Shown: in pieces, positions 8,403-17,430 of the stretch
How positions within the stretch are numbered: position 1 is the first letter of the stretch
Layout: each line of letters begins with the position of its first letter
NCBI GenBank assembly: GCA_945883235.1
Contig: CAMCXF010000005.1
Location: forward strand, 78,301-142,300
DNA length: 64,000 nucleotides
DNA from: Phenylobacterium deserti
Lineage (GTDB): Bacteria; Pseudomonadota; Alphaproteobacteria; Caulobacterales; Caulobacteraceae
Reading direction: 5' to 3'
The notes under the pieces: generated by a model
What the model was told of the DNA's origin: nothing
What the model saw: only the letters and a program-made list of their open reading frames with translations
The model's database searches: none
Program-made: the position numbers and the translations under genes

Positions 8403-8411
8403 GGGGCGGTT

Positions 8412-8726
8412 TTACGCCACCGGCTCCAGCCAGGACAACCACTTGCGTCGCACAGCCTCTTCCGGATCGATCCTGAAGCGGCGGCAATAGAGCAGCAGCA
8501 TGCACAGAACGTCTGCCGCCTCGTCGCTGCGGTCCTGCTCGGTGGCCGTGCCCCGTCCACGCCCGGACAGCCGCAGGTGGGCCTGCGACAGTTCGCCCAA
8601 CTCTTCCTGCAGCTTCAGCAGGAACCAGTCATCATTGCGGTCGATGTCGTACTTGCCGGCATAGATGTCGGAGATCTGCTCGGCCGCATCGGAGACGCCG
8701 GAGAGGGTCAAGGGCGAAGGCGTCAC
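8412..8726 (-). CDS. MazG-like nucleotide pyrophosphohydrolase
   Basis: A 104-aa all-alpha protein with KLQEELGELSQAHLRL and DEAADVLCMLLLYCRRF, the EExxE...ExxD metal-binding arrangement of MazG/dUTPase-2-like NTP pyrophosphohydrolases. It probably hydrolyses a (d)NTP to the monophosphate and pyrophosphate. The GTG start at 8726 shares its G with the TAG stop of thyA, so the two are translationally coupled. Being placed between thyA and folA suggests dNTP-pool housekeeping (for example removing dUTP or damaged nucleotides), which is inference. Confidence 0.8.
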   Translation of the reverse strand: MTPSPLTLSGVSDAAEQISDIYAGKYDIDRNDDWFLLKLQEELGELSQAHLRLSGRGRGTATEQDRSDEAADVLCMLLLYCRRFRIDPEEAVRRKWLSWLEPVA

Positions 8727-9571
8727 TAGACTGCGATCGGCGCTGAAATCGAAGGGTGGGCGGTGTAACCTTCCAGCTTGAAGTCCTCATAGTCGAAGGC
8801 CGTCAGGTCGTCCTTGTCAGCCACATGCAGGACCGGCAGCGGCATCGGCTCGCGGGTCAGCTGCAGCTTCGCCTGGTCCAGATGGTTGAGATAGAGGTGT
8901 GTGTCGCCCAAAGTGTGCACGAACTCGCCGGGCTCATAGCCGGTGACCTTGGCCATCATCAGGGTCAGCAGAGCATAGCTGGCGATGTTGAACGGCACGC
9001 CCAGGAAGACGTCGGCAGAGCGCTGGTAGAGTTGGCAGCTTAGCTTTCCCTCCGCCACGAAGAACTGGAACAGGCAGTGACAGGGCGGCAGGGCCATGTC
9101 GTCCACGTCGGCCGGGTTCCAGGCCGAGACGATGTGACGCCTGCTGTTGGGGTTGGTTTTCAGGCTGTGAACGACCGCCGCGATCTGGTCGATCACCCGA
9201 CCGTCCGGCGCGGCCCACGAGCGCCACTGCTTGCCATAGACCGGGCCAAGCTCCCCGTCGGCGTCAGCCCATTCATTCCAGATCGAGACGCCGCGCTCCT
9301 GCAGCCAGTGCACATTGGTGTCGCCACGCAGGAACCACAACAGCTCCAGGATGATCGACTTCTTATGCAGCTTCTTGGTGGTCAGGAGCGGGAAGCCCTT
9401 GGTCAGGTCAAACCGCATCTGGCGCCCGAAGACGCCCAGGGTGCCTGTGCCGGTCCGGTCGCCACGCTGCACGCCATTGGCCAGAATGTCCGCGAGCAGG
9501 TTCAGATACTGCCGCTCAGGGTGGTCGGCAGGCGCAAGGCCAAGGCTGGCCGGAGAGACGGGGGCGTTCAT
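8726..9571 (-). CDS. thyA: Thymidylate synthase
   Basis: A 281-aa classic ThyA converting dUMP to dTMP with methylene-tetrahydrofolate. It has [11 protein letters not shown] near residue 40, the active-site PPCHCLFQF with nucleophile Cys164, [25 protein letters not shown] and the folate-binding C-terminus. The ATG at 9571 ([10 protein letters not shown]) was chosen: the open frame continues another 62 codons upstream but that extension has no family similarity and would overlap the DUF924 gene. It is first in the thyA, MazG-like, folA run. A classic ThyA makes a flavin-dependent ThyX unnecessary here. Confidence 0.95.
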   Translation of the reverse strand: MNAPVSPASLGLAPADHPERQYLNLLADILANGVQRGDRTGTGTLGVFGRQMRFDLTKGFPLLTTKKLHKKSIILELLWFLRGDTNVHWLQERGVSIWNEWADADGELGPVYGKQWRSWAAPDGRVIDQIAAVVHSLKTNPNSRRHIVSAWNPADVDDMALPPCHCLFQFFVAEGKLSCQLYQRSADVFLGVPFNIASYALLTLMMAKVTGYEPGEFVHTLGDTHLYLNHLDQAKLQLTREPMPLPVLHVADKDDLTAFDYEDFKLEGYTAHPSISAPIAV

Positions 9572-9656
9572 CAGGATACAACCTTGCCCATCCGGCGATT
9601 CTCCAACAGCCCAATCGACGCCATGCACAGCCTCGTCCACAGACTGATTCGCCTGG

Positions 9657-10199
9657 TCAGCCTGAAAAGCCGCCGCCATCCAGAAAGACATGCTCCTCCG
9701 CCGTGTTGGTGCGCCCCAGCAACGGATTGCGGTGCGGGAAGCGTCCAAAGCGGGCAATGATGTCGCGGTGGATCCGGGTCCACTTGATCAGTTCGCCATC
9801 GCCCAGATCTTCGGCCAGATGCACGCCATACTCCTGGTCGCCCAGGTCTTCGGAGTGTTCGAACGGCAGCAACAGGAACTGTCGCATGTCGGCCTCCACG
9901 ACGTGGTGCCAGCCGCGTTCGGTGGCGACGCGCGCAACCGCGCGGGCCTTGGGATCGGTGGCAAAGCTGTGCGCCGAGCCGCGGTAGAGATTGCGCGGGA
10001 ACTGGTCCAGCAGGATCACCAGCGCCAGAGCACCCTCCGGCGTGTGTCCCCAGGTGTCGTATTCCCCGCACGCGGCGCGATGGTGCACGGGTTCGAATTT
10101 CAGCCGGATGGCGTCGTCGAAGCGCTCGCTCTTGACGAACCACTTCGCAGGACCGGCGTTCCGCCAGAACCCCAGGACATCGTTTGGCGTGGCGGCCAA
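9657..10199 (-). CDS. DUF924 family protein
   Basis: About 180 aa, all helical, with the DUF924 hallmarks [19 protein letters not shown] near the N-terminus, [15 protein letters not shown] in the middle and [12 protein letters not shown]. The function of the family is unknown; the fold resembles TPR-type helical repeats. I favour the TTG start at 10199 because a perfect AGGAGG lies 5 nt upstream and the family similarity begins a few residues later. An ATG at 10280 in the same frame gives a 207-aa version. It lies upstream of thyA on the same strand with an 85-nt gap. Confidence 0.8.
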   Translation of the reverse strand: MAATPNDVLGFWRNAGPAKWFVKSERFDDAIRLKFEPVHHRAACGEYDTWGHTPEGALALVILLDQFPRNLYRGSAHSFATDPKARAVARVATERGWHHVVEADMRQFLLLPFEHSEDLGDQEYGVHLAEDLGDGELIKWTRIHRDIIARFGRFPHRNPLLGRTNTAEEHVFLDGGGFSG

Positions 10200-10304
10200 C
10201 CCAGCCTCCTTGTTGCGGTCGCCGGAGGGGAACCCTTCCCGGAGCCTTCTGTGTTTCGCGTGACTCGATAGCCAGCCCACACCACCACCCTGTAGATCGG
10301 ATAT

Positions 10305-10329
10305 GTGAACCCGTTCAAGCGCGGTTCAC
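10305..10329. promoter_or_regulatory. Inverted repeat GTGAACC-N11-GGTTCAC upstream of the RcnB-like gene
   Basis: Perfect 7-bp arms (10305-10311 and 10323-10329) with an 11-nt spacer lie 74 bp before the RcnB-like start. The geometry fits an operator for a dimeric regulator, or a hairpin in the leader RNA. No assignment to a known regulator is possible. Confidence 0.35.
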
Positions 10330-10402
10330 CCGATCCCTGTGCATCCTGCTGCTCAAGGGACCAAGGGCCGTGCTCCACGGCCCAAGATGGAAGACCGAGA
10401 CG

Positions 10403-11272
10403 ATGAAGTTCGCAACCACCGCATTGGCGATTGTGCTGCTGGCTCAGGCCGCGCCGGCGCTGGCACAGCGCGACGAGATCGAGCGCCCGGAGCCGGCGGA
10501 AGCGCAGCGCGCCGAGCGAAGTAATGAAGCTCCACAAAGCGTCCAGCCGAGGGGTGCCTCGCGCGATGATGGCTTCCGGAACGGAGGCTCCCGCTACGAC
10601 GAGGACGGTCGTCGTGGCCTCGACGCACCGAAGCCGCCGATCGCCTCCGATGCCCCGCAGCCTCCAGCAGCACCGCAAGGCGGTGGCCGCGGCCGGGGCG
10701 GATGGGTTCCGGGCGACTCGGTCGGACGGCCGGGGCCCTGGACCCCGAACACCGGGCGCGGTTACAGCCCGAAAGATCAAGGCAGCCCGCGTGTCGATGA
10801 CCGCCGGGTCGACGGTGACCAGGCGAATGACAATCGCGGTGATCGCCGGCATGACACGCGCGGCGATGGTCGCGGGACCCGGGATCGAAATGGCGAAAGA
10901 GACGACCGGCGCGGCGACGGCCGCCGGGACTGGGATCGCGGGAACAATGATCGACGCGACTGGAACCGCCGTGATCGCGACAATCGCTACAGTCATTGGC
11001 AACGCGGGCGCTATCCGTCCGTCTACTTCAGTTCCAGCCGCTACCGCTACGCGTGGCGGCCACCCAGCGGCTACTACGCCTACAGCTGGGGTTTCGGCGA
11101 CTTTCTGCCGCGCACCTGGTTTGGCCCGGGGTCCTGGCTGATCGATCCGTGGCGCTATGATCTGCCACTGCCGCCGCCCGGCTATGACTGGGTGAGGGCA
11201 GGCTATGACGCCTTGCTGATCGACGCCTATTCCGGGCGCATCGTCCAGGTGGTGCGCAATGTGTTCTGGTAA
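10403..11272 (+). CDS. RcnB-family periplasmic protein with a long Arg/Asp/Gly-rich linker
   Basis: A 289-aa protein starting at the ATG at 10403 (MKFATTALAIVLLAQAAPALAQ), a clear signal peptide cleaved after ALAQ. Residues about 25-210 are a disordered linker rich in Arg, Asp, Gly and Asn with many DRR/RGD runs. The last 80 residues (RYRYAWRPPSGYYAYSWGFGDFLP through WLIDPWRYDLPLPPPGYDWVRAG) form the RcnB domain. RcnB proteins are periplasmic; E. coli RcnB modulates nickel/cobalt export. Here no RcnA exporter is nearby, so metal function is only inferred. It is convergent with a Zur/Fur-type regulator, and the two stops abut. Confidence 0.82.
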   Translation: MKFATTALAIVLLAQAAPALAQRDEIERPEPAEAQRAERSNEAPQSVQPRGASRDDGFRNGGSRYDEDGRRGLDAPKPPIASDAPQPPAAPQGGGRGRGGWVPGDSVGRPGPWTPNTGRGYSPKDQGSPRVDDRRVDGDQANDNRGDRRHDTRGDGRGTRDRNGERDDRRGDGRRDWDRGNNDRRDWNRRDRDNRYSHWQRGRYPSVYFSSSRYRYAWRPPSGYYAYSWGFGDFLPRTWFGPGSWLIDPWRYDLPLPPPGYDWVRAGYDALLIDAYSGRIVQVVRNVFW

Positions 11273-11755
11273 TCAGCTGGCGCGACAGGCGGCACAGAGG
11301 CCGCGGGCCTCCAGGGTAACCTGGCGCACAGTGTAGCCGGCCGCCTCGGCGGCGGACAATTGGGCGGCGAAGTCGGGGGCGAACTCCTCGGCCTCGCCGC
11401 AGCAGTCGCAAATCAGAAACGCTGCGGCATGCCCGCCTTCCAGCCGGCAAGGCACATAGGCGTTCAGGCTCTCGATGCGGTGCGCAAAGCCCAGTCGCTC
11501 CAGGAACTCCAGCGCACGATAGACGGTCGGCGGCTTGGCGGACCCGCCATCCGTCCCGAAGGCGGCGATCAGATCATAGGCCTTTAGGGGCGCGTCAGCC
11601 TTCAGCAACAGTTCAAGCACACGGCGGCGCGGCGCGGTCAGCCGCTCCTGCACTGCCGTGCAGCGCGCTTCTGCGGCCTGCAGGGCAGGGCCCAGATCGG
11701 CGGTCTTCAGCCCGTGGTGCAGGTGCTGATCGTGATGGCTGCAGGCGTCCGGCAT
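11273..11755 (-). CDS. zur: Fur-family transcriptional regulator, Zur-like
   Basis: A 160-aa metalloregulator. The N-terminus is His-rich (MPDACSHHDQHLHHG), followed by the winged helix (LTAPRRRVLELLLKADAPLKAYDLI, PPTVYRALEFLERLGFAHRI) and a dimerisation domain with ICDCCGEAEEF and a C-terminal LCAACRAS. The paired CxxC motifs form the structural zinc site found in Fur/Zur. The His-rich leader and shape fit Zur (repressor of zinc uptake), but Fur subtypes are hard to separate by eye. No zinc transporter genes are adjacent. Confidence 0.8.
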   Translation of the reverse strand: MPDACSHHDQHLHHGLKTADLGPALQAAEARCTAVQERLTAPRRRVLELLLKADAPLKAYDLIAAFGTDGGSAKPPTVYRALEFLERLGFAHRIESLNAYVPCRLEGGHAAAFLICDCCGEAEEFAPDFAAQLSAAEAAGYTVRQVTLEARGLCAACRAS

Positions 11756-11821
11756 GGCGTCGAGCTAACCCCGTTCAGACGCCGACGGCAACGTAATTGG
11801 TCGCGAGCGCCGCAGGTGGCG

Positions 11822-12853
11822 CTATGCGTCTTCGGTTTCCGAGGGGCCTGGACCTTCGCCAGCTTCAACCGCCTTCGGTTTGCGACGGCGAACACGGACC
11901 GGCTTTTCGACATCGGCGTCTGCTGCCGCGGCCGACGCGGGAACGGGGCGTGCTTGCAGGAACGCCGGCGCATGGCTGGCGCCGCCGTCAGAATCGCGCA
12001 GCATGGCTCCGCCGCGGGGTTCGACCGCCTCTGGAGCCGCAGCCTGCACGACAGGCTGCGGATCACGCTCGACGCGTTCCGGACGATCATTCCGGTCCTG
12101 GCGGTCGTAGCGCTCACGACGCGGCTCTTCGCCCTCCGTGCGAGGCGTATCGGCGCGAGGTGCATCAGCGCGGGGCCGGTCATCGCGAGGCCGGTCGTCG
12201 CGGGGTCTGTCGTCACGCGGGCGGTCATCGCGATTGCGATTGCGGTCACGGTTATTGTCACGCCCGTAGCGGTCGCGGTTGCCGCCTTCATTGCGCGGGC
12301 GATCATCGCGAGGCCGATCATCACGTGGACGGTCATCGCGAGGTCGTTCGTCGCGGGGTCGTTCATCGCGCGGCCGCTCGTCACGGGGGCGATCTTCCCG
12401 GGGCTGCCAGTCATTGCGATTGCGCGGCTGTTCACGAGGTTCATTGTCCTCGGCTGGGTCGCCGGCCGCCGTTGCGGCCTCATCGGCGGCCAGAGCCTGG
12501 GCCTGACCGGTTTCGTCTTCGAAATCGATGTCATAGCCCGATGAAAAGTGGTCGCGTCCCAGAATTTCGCTGGCCGGCCGGTTTGGCTGGATGGCGCGAA
12601 GCAGGCGGAAATAATGTTCAGCGTGCTGGAGATAGTTTTCCCCCAGGACCCGGTCACCGGCGGCGTTCGCGTCACGCGCCAGCTGCTGGTACTTTTCGAA
12701 AACGTGTTGCGGATTGCCCCGCACCTTGACGCCTTCGGGACCGTTGGAATCAAACGCCCGGTTGGCATTTTGCGTTGGCTTCGTATTGCCGCCGCTACTG
12801 CCACCACTGCGATTGCGCCCACGTTGGCGCTTCATACCTTTGAAATCTCTCAT
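11822..12853 (-). CDS. DUF4167 domain protein with a charged repeat tail
   Basis: A 343-aa protein. Residues about 40-110 are the DUF4167 domain (GNPQHVFEKYQQLARDANAA, ENYLQHAEHYFRLL), a helical domain found in alphaproteobacteria and usually followed by long basic/acidic disordered tails. The N-terminus (KRQRGRNRS) and the tail are Arg-rich, suggesting binding to RNA or another polyanion. Residues 152-187 and 209-229 are tandem RPRDE/RPRDD pentapeptides. The C-terminus has VRVRRRKPKAV. It lies downstream of prmC on the same strand with a 249-nt gap that holds no gene I can see. Confidence 0.82.
   Translation of the reverse strand: MRDFKGMKRQRGRNRSGGSSGGNTKPTQNANRAFDSNGPEGVKVRGNPQHVFEKYQQLARDANAAGDRVLGENYLQHAEHYFRLLRAIQPNRPASEILGRDHFSSGYDIDFEDETGQAQALAADEAATAAGDPAEDNEPREQPRNRNDWQPREDRPRDERPRDERPRDERPRDDRPRDDRPRDDRPRNEGGNRDRYGRDNNRDRNRNRDDRPRDDRPRDDRPRDDRPRADAPRADTPRTEGEEPRRERYDRQDRNDRPERVERDPQPVVQAAAPEAVEPRGGAMLRDSDGGASHAPAFLQARPVPASAAAADADVEKPVRVRRRKPKAVEAGEGPGPSETEDA
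12167..12400 (-). repeat. 15-bp tandem repeats encoding RPRD(E/D) pentapeptides
   Basis: Two blocks inside the DUF4167 gene, 12293-12400 (about 7 units) and 12167-12232 (about 4 units), repeat a 15-nt unit read as Arg-Pro-Arg-Asp-Asp/Glu on the minus strand. The units are near-identical in DNA as well as protein, so copy number can change by slippage or recombination. Confidence 0.8.
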
Positions 12854-13102
12854 ACTTTGAAAACCGTTCGGCTCTTTCCTGAGCGCCAGTTCGGCGGCTA
12901 TGCCTTCAGCTTATCGGGCCTCCGGCCCGGTCAGAATGTTGAAGACGCAAGTGTTCCCCGTCTTCCACCCTTGATCTCATCAGCGAGAGGCCCTTTTTGA
13001 GGAAAGCGTCACGCCTGTCGGGCCGGGCGGGCGTCCCTTGAGGGAACGCGTCTACCTACAACACCGACGAATTTGGGTGGAGACGACGCAAGATGTAACG
13101 GG

Positions 13103-13972
13103 TCAGGTCGCGGTTTCCAAGGGCTTTTTCTTGCCGACGACAACACGGTCGCGGTCACTGAGGTCGCGGATGGTCTGGACACCCTGGGCCCCGGCGTTTC
13201 GAAACAGCGTTTCGACGGGCTCCTTCTGGTCAAATCCAATCTCGACGGCGAACCTGCCGCCGGGTTTCAGAACCCGTAGAATCTCTGGCGCCAGCGTCCG
13301 GTAGTGATCCAGGCCATCGGGTCCGCCCTCCAGCGCCAGACGCGGCTCATGATCCCGAACCTCTGGTTCCAGGGTCTCGATCACGTGGTTGGCGATATAC
13401 GGCGGGTTGGACACCACGAGATCAAATGTTCCGTCGTCCAGGATGGCCGACCAGTCGCTGCGCAGCAGGGCCACGCGGCCGGCCAGACCCAGCGCCGCCG
13501 CATTGTCACGCGCGACGGCCAGGGCTTCCTCCGAGATATCGATGCCCAATCCCTTTGCCGCCGGGCGCTCGGCCAGCAACGCCAGCAGGATCGCGCCTGA
13601 CCCCACGCCCAGATCGAGGATTGACCACGCCGCGTGTTCCGGAAAGTCACGTAGCGAATACTCCACGACTGTCTCCGTATCGGGTCGTGGCGTCAGAACA
13701 TCGGCTGTGACGTTCAGCATGATCTTCCAGAACCCCTTGCGACCCAGGATGTGGCTGACCGGCTCGCGGCGTTCGCGACGCGAAAGGTAGTCATCCAGTA
13801 TTGCTTCCTGGGCTGGCGTCAGCAGCCGTTGGGGATCGGTGACGATGTCCACGCGTGTTGCATCAGCGGCAGCCTCCACCAGCAGTCGCGCGTCGATCAC
13901 CGGGCCCGCAATTCCGGCCGCCGACAGCCGCGCCTTGGCCTCGCCCCAGGCCTTCACCAGCGTCAAGCTCAT
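13103..13972 (-). CDS. prmC: Peptide chain release factor N5-glutamine methyltransferase
   Basis: A 289-aa SAM-dependent methyltransferase that methylates the glutamine of the GGQ motif in release factors. It has the N-terminal helical substrate domain, the SAM motif ILDLGVGSGAILLALL, and the catalytic NPPYI (reading VVSNPPYIANHVIE). It ends with VVVGKKKPLETAT. Its start overlaps the stop of the upstream MOSC gene by 4 nt (ATGA at 13969-13972), so it is translationally coupled. Its substrate gene prfA lies 1.3 kb upstream on the same strand. Confidence 0.95.
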   Translation of the reverse strand: MSLTLVKAWGEAKARLSAAGIAGPVIDARLLVEAAADATRVDIVTDPQRLLTPAQEAILDDYLSRRERREPVSHILGRKGFWKIMLNVTADVLTPRPDTETVVEYSLRDFPEHAAWSILDLGVGSGAILLALLAERPAAKGLGIDISEEALAVARDNAAALGLAGRVALLRSDWSAILDDGTFDLVVSNPPYIANHVIETLEPEVRDHEPRLALEGGPDGLDHYRTLAPEILRVLKPGGRFAVEIGFDQKEPVETLFRNAGAQGVQTIRDLSDRDRVVVGKKKPLETAT

Positions 13973-14736
13973 GGCTTGGGCTCGGTCACAGCGTCACCCA
14001 GGCTGACCCGGCCTGCCGTCGACATCTGGATATAGATTCCGCAGAACATGTGGCCATAGTGGTCGAACAGGGCCTTCACGACATCGTGGTCCCGAACTGC
14101 GGTCGTAGGGTCAACATGCGTCGCCGCGCAGCGGACAATCGGCTTGAACACCTTGGCACGTGCCCATCCCACCATCAGGTCACGACCCGACCAGTCGTTT
14201 TCCACCCAGGCCGGCCAGCCCTCGACATAGAGGTTGGCGCGGAACCGCAACGGGTCGAGGTCGACGCCCATCTGCTGTGACAGGTCGCGGACGCTGGCCA
14301 GATTGATGATCGAGACCTGTCCGTTGGGGTGGTCTGTGAACCGAAAGTCGCCCCGCGCTTCCACCACGTTCAACGGACCTTTGGCCTCATCGTCGAGCAG
14401 AGCTGCCAGCCAGATCGCAAACGCGTTGCGTCCTTCATGGTCAGTTAGCCTGCCTGCGAAACCGGGATGACCGGAAGCCTGAGCGCTCAGGACGCCAGTG
14501 GCATCGTCGAACTGCGTCCGGGCCGCTGCCACCCGCGGGATCGCCGCCAGCACAGTGAACTTCTGTTTCGGCACAAAGGCCGGTGCCGCCGCGTCGTAGC
14601 CCGAGGGACCGTTCTCGACAGCCCAGGCGCGGTCGTATGGAAAGCCCTCGTCGGGGGCAAGGTCGACGTGTGTCATGCCTTCGGGCGTAAAGCCCTTGAC
14701 CGGGTGTCGAAAGATCGCCGCGATGTGACCGTTCAT
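13969..14736 (-). CDS. MOSC-domain protein
   Basis: About 255 aa from the ATG at 14736 (MNGHIAAIFRHPVKGFTPEG). It contains an N-terminal MOSC_N-type beta-barrel (IFRHPVKG, RAWAVENG) and a C-terminal MOSC domain (FRANLYVEGWPAWVENDW, RCAATHVDPTT). The conserved Cys in VRCAATHVDP fits the cysteine of molybdenum-cofactor sulfurase C-terminal domains and mARC/YiiM-like proteins. It probably binds molybdopterin or sulfur, but the reaction is not identified. A longer start at 14772 is possible. Its stop overlaps the prmC start. Confidence 0.8.
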   Translation of the reverse strand: MNGHIAAIFRHPVKGFTPEGMTHVDLAPDEGFPYDRAWAVENGPSGYDAAAPAFVPKQKFTVLAAIPRVAAARTQFDDATGVLSAQASGHPGFAGRLTDHEGRNAFAIWLAALLDDEAKGPLNVVEARGDFRFTDHPNGQVSIINLASVRDLSQQMGVDLDPLRFRANLYVEGWPAWVENDWSGRDLMVGWARAKVFKPIVRCAATHVDPTTAVRDHDVVKALFDHYGHMFCGIYIQMSTAGRVSLGDAVTEPKP

Positions 14737-14798
14737 GTCGCGGTATCTGGCCGAAATGCAGGCCGCCGACAAGCCGGTGCGGCGGCTTGGGCTTTAGG

Positions 14799-15137
14799 CT
14801 AGTTGCCGGGCGGGCGGTCGCTTGCACCGCAATTGGTACCCCCGCTGTCGCAGCCGATCATCTTGAAGTCGTCGCCCGCCCGCCCGCGCGATTTGGAGTT
14901 TGCGGCCCACTCGCTGCGTTTGCGACAGACTTTTGCGGGGCGCAGCCGCGAGCCGGTGTTTGGCGAGGACCGGCAGACAACCGGATCGTCTATGGCATCA
15001 GGCGGTACCGGACCGGTCACAGTCACAACGGCCAAGTCTGCCGGCTTGCTTGCCGTTGCAGGCACCGTAGGCGGATCCGCGGCCATGGCGGAACTTGCCA
15101 GGAAGGCCATGAGTGTCAGGATCAGGGTCCGCCGCAT
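14799..15137 (-). CDS. Small secreted protein with a VCR...KVCR cysteine pair
   Basis: A 112-aa protein. Residues 1-20 (MRRTLILTLMAFLASSAMAA) are a signal peptide cleaved near AMA. The mature part has VVCRSSPNTGSRLRPAKVCR followed by KRSEWAA, a pattern I associate with short secreted proteins of sphingomonads and caulobacters of unknown function, and a second Cys pair (IGCDSGGTNCG) near the C-terminus. All four mature cysteines could form disulfides in the periplasm. It sits between prfA and the MOSC gene on the same strand. Confidence 0.7.
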   Translation of the reverse strand: MRRTLILTLMAFLASSAMAADPPTVPATASKPADLAVVTVTGPVPPDAIDDPVVCRSSPNTGSRLRPAKVCRKRSEWAANSKSRGRAGDDFKMIGCDSGGTNCGASDRPPGN

Positions 15138-15229
15138 TGATGTCGCCGTTGCTCGAATGTGCCTGAAGCAACCTTCGGATAACTGGCCGATGGTGACAAG
15201 CCCTTCGGGCGTTAGAGAGGCTCGCCGGC

Positions 15230-16306
15230 CTATCCGAACTCGTCCTCGAGCGCCGCCAGACGTGCCGCCTGATCTTCGGCGATCAGCGGCTTGATCACGT
15301 CATCCAGGGCGTCACCCTCCATCACCTTGGCCAGGTTGTAGAGGGTGAGGTTGATCCGGTGGTCGGTGACCCGGCCCTGGGGGAAGTTGTAGGTGCGAAT
15401 CCGCTCTGAACGGTCACCAGAGCCGACCTGGCTCTTGCGGGCGTCGGACCGGGCGCTGTCCAGGGCCTCGCGCTGTTGATCGTACAGCTTCACCTTCAGC
15501 GCCTTCATGGCGCGCGCACGGTTCTGGTGCTGGGATTTTTCGGATGAGGTGACCACGATGCCTGAGGGCAGGTGGGTGATGCGTACGGCTGAGTCGGTCT
15601 TGTTGACGTGCTGTCCGCCCGCGCCAGACGAGCGGTAGGTGTCGATCCGAAGGTCCTGGTCGCGGATGTCGATCTCGACCTCTTCAGGTTCGGGCAGCAC
15701 GGCGACTGTGGCAGCCGAGGTATGGATACGGCCTTGTGCCTCGGTGGCCGGCACCCGCTGCACCCGGTGGACGCCGCTCTCGAACTTCAGGCGTCCAAAC
15801 ACGCCGTCGCCGGTGACGGCGGCGACGATTTCCTTGTAACCGCCCATTTCGCCTTCCGAGATGCTGTCGATCTCCACCTGCCAGCCCTGGGTCTGGGCAT
15901 AGCGCTGGTACATCCGGAACAGGTCGCCGGCGAACAAGGCTGCCTCGTCGCCACCCGTGCCGGCGCGGACTTCGAGGATCGCCGAGGCGTTTTCGTCGCG
16001 ATCCTTGGGAGCCAGCAGCAGCGCGACCTCGTGCTCAAGCGCGGGCAGCTTGTCTTTCAGGGCTTCCAGTTCGTCGCGCGCCATCTGCGCCATCTCGGGA
16101 TCGCCACTCGCGGCCATCTCCTCCAGCTCCGGTGCCTCGGCCATCACCCGGGCCAGCGCCATTACTGCGTCGGCCACAGGTTTCAGCTCCGCATGTTCCT
16201 TGGACAGGCGCACGATCTCGGCCCCGTCCTTGGCCGCGCCCATGCGCGCCTCGATCTCGCGGAAGCGGTCGAGCACCTGATCGAGCCGGGCCTGGGGAAG
16301 TCGCAA
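15230..16306 (-). CDS. prfA: Peptide chain release factor 1
   Basis: A 358-aa class I release factor recognising UAA and UAG. The UAG-specifying PxT element is PAT at 186-188, followed by [15 protein letters not shown]. The GGQ that triggers peptidyl-tRNA hydrolysis is at 230-232 ([20 protein letters not shown]). The C-terminus matches RF1 ([24 protein letters not shown]). It begins a minus-strand run that includes prmC, which methylates the GGQ glutamine. Confidence 0.96.
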   Translation of the reverse strand: MRLPQARLDQVLDRFREIEARMGAAKDGAEIVRLSKEHAELKPVADAVMALARVMAEAPELEEMAASGDPEMAQMARDELEALKDKLPALEHEVALLLAPKDRDENASAILEVRAGTGGDEAALFAGDLFRMYQRYAQTQGWQVEIDSISEGEMGGYKEIVAAVTGDGVFGRLKFESGVHRVQRVPATEAQGRIHTSAATVAVLPEPEEVEIDIRDQDLRIDTYRSSGAGGQHVNKTDSAVRITHLPSGIVVTSSEKSQHQNRARAMKALKVKLYDQQREALDSARSDARKSQVGSGDRSERIRTYNFPQGRVTDHRINLTLYNLAKVMEGDALDDVIKPLIAEDQAARLAALEDEFG

Positions 16307-16401
16307 AGGGGTTTGTCCTGAACGCGGGGCGTGTCTCTAACCCACACGAGGCCGGGCGACAATTTCGGTTATCATGGTCAGGCAAGACCGGGAGACACCC
16401 A

Positions 16402-16986
16402 ATGCCGCACTATCATCAAGGCAACCGCGATCTGCAGGACGACTTCGGCAGTCGGGCCTTGGCCGACCGGTTGGCCGACAGGCTCGGGCGGGTCAGCTTC
16501 AATGAGACTGACACGGCCTTCATCGCCGCACAGTCGTTCTTCTTCCTGGCGACAGCAGACGCCGACGGCAGGCCGGATTGTTCCTTCAAGGGCGGCGCGC
16601 CCGGGTTCGCGCGGGTGATGGCCCCGGATCTGCTGATCTTCCCCGACTATGACGGCAACGGCATGTTCAAGAGTCTCGGGAACATCCTGGCCAACCCGCA
16701 CGTCGGCTTGCTTTTCATCGCCATGGACGAGCGGCCAGCCCGGCTACGGGTCAACGGCCGCGCCGAGGTTGTGCGCAATGATCCGCTGATGTCCGACTTT
16801 CCGGGCGCCCAGTTGCTGGTCAAGGTCAAGCCCCTCGACATCTTCCCCAACTGTCCCCGTTACATTCCGGACTTGGCTCTGACTTCAGCGTCGACGGATG
16901 CGCCAGTGGCCGGGGTGGCGCCGGTCGAACCGCGCTGGAAATCGATGGAAGCCTTCAGCGACGTCGTGCCGCCGCGTAGGCTCTAA
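16402..16986 (+). CDS. Pyridoxamine 5'-phosphate oxidase-fold (split-barrel flavoprotein) family protein
   Basis: A 194-aa protein beginning MPHYHQGNRDLQDDFGSR at the ATG at 16402, preceded by GGGAGA. The core ADRLADRL, FFFLATADADGRPDCSFKGG and ANPHVGLLFIAMDE matches the PNPOx-like split beta-barrel that binds FMN or F420. General members reduce or sequester small molecules; the specific reaction is not visible. It is divergent from prfA. A stem-loop follows the stop, but its T-run is on the other strand. Confidence 0.82.
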   Translation: MPHYHQGNRDLQDDFGSRALADRLADRLGRVSFNETDTAFIAAQSFFFLATADADGRPDCSFKGGAPGFARVMAPDLLIFPDYDGNGMFKSLGNILANPHVGLLFIAMDERPARLRVNGRAEVVRNDPLMSDFPGAQLLVKVKPLDIFPNCPRYIPDLALTSASTDAPVAGVAPVEPRWKSMEAFSDVVPPRRL

Positions 16987-16988
16987 CG

Positions 16989-17018
16989 AAAAGGCCCCCT
17001 CCGTCGCCGGAAGGGGCC
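16989..17018 (-). terminator. Intrinsic terminator for the gene at 17047-17340
   Basis: Arms at 16993-17002 and 17009-17018 form a 10-bp GC stem (one mismatch) with a 6-nt loop. Read on the minus strand the stem is followed by TTTT (16992-16989). It lies 29 nt past the stop of the minus-strand gene and directly after the convergent plus-strand stop. Confidence 0.65.
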
Positions 17019-17046
17019 CAATCACTGCGCTGATAGCGCGAAGGTG

Positions 17047-17340
17047 TTAGGCGCGTTCGCCGGTCAGGGCGGCGTTGCCGAACATGCCGAGCTTCACATT
17101 GCCGCTCATCTTGTCGCCATCGACCTTGGCCAAGAAGTCGAGCTTCATCGGCATCGGGGTGGTGATTTCAGTGCTCCAGGTCAGGGTGTCGCCATCGATC
17201 TTGCCGGAGACCTCGCCCGGGCCCATTTCGGACTCGACCTTGCCGGTGAAGCTGTCACCGCTCGTCGTGATGGAGACATCCATGGTGCGCGCGCCCATGG
17301 GTGTGTTCATCGTGATCTTCCAATTGCCGTCCGCAGACAT
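17047..17340 (-). CDS. Small beta-rich protein, function unknown
   Basis: A 97-aa protein with no signal peptide or membrane helix. It is built of alternating strands typical of a small beta-barrel or lipocalin-like sandwich: GNWKITMNTPMGARTMDVSI, FTGKVESEMGPGEVSGKIDG, LTWSTEITTPMPMKLDFLAKV, MSGNVKLGMFGNAAL. The repeated GxVSGKIDGDTLTWS pattern matches short conserved hypothetical proteins of alphaproteobacteria whose role is unknown to me. It has its own terminator. The ispG gene ends 90 nt upstream on the same strand. Confidence 0.7.
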   Translation of the reverse strand: MSADGNWKITMNTPMGARTMDVSITTSGDSFTGKVESEMGPGEVSGKIDGDTLTWSTEITTPMPMKLDFLAKVDGDKMSGNVKLGMFGNAALTGERA

Positions 17341-17430
17341 TTCATATCTCCCTGGAATTGAGCCTTCACCTAAGCGCGGATATCGCCGACTTGCAAGAGT
17401 GACGCAGGTGTCACTTTTGTAATGCCTCCC

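Noticed and set aside
11714..12729. Long plus-strand frames with alanine- and arginine-rich proteins across the DUF4167 gene.
   Set aside because: They are produced by the 15-bp repeats and high GC. The minus-strand frame has the DUF4167 domain.
16989..17018. The stem-loop after the PNPOx-like gene as its own terminator.
   Set aside because: On the plus strand no T-run follows. The T-run is on the minus side, so it serves mainly the gene at 17047-17340.
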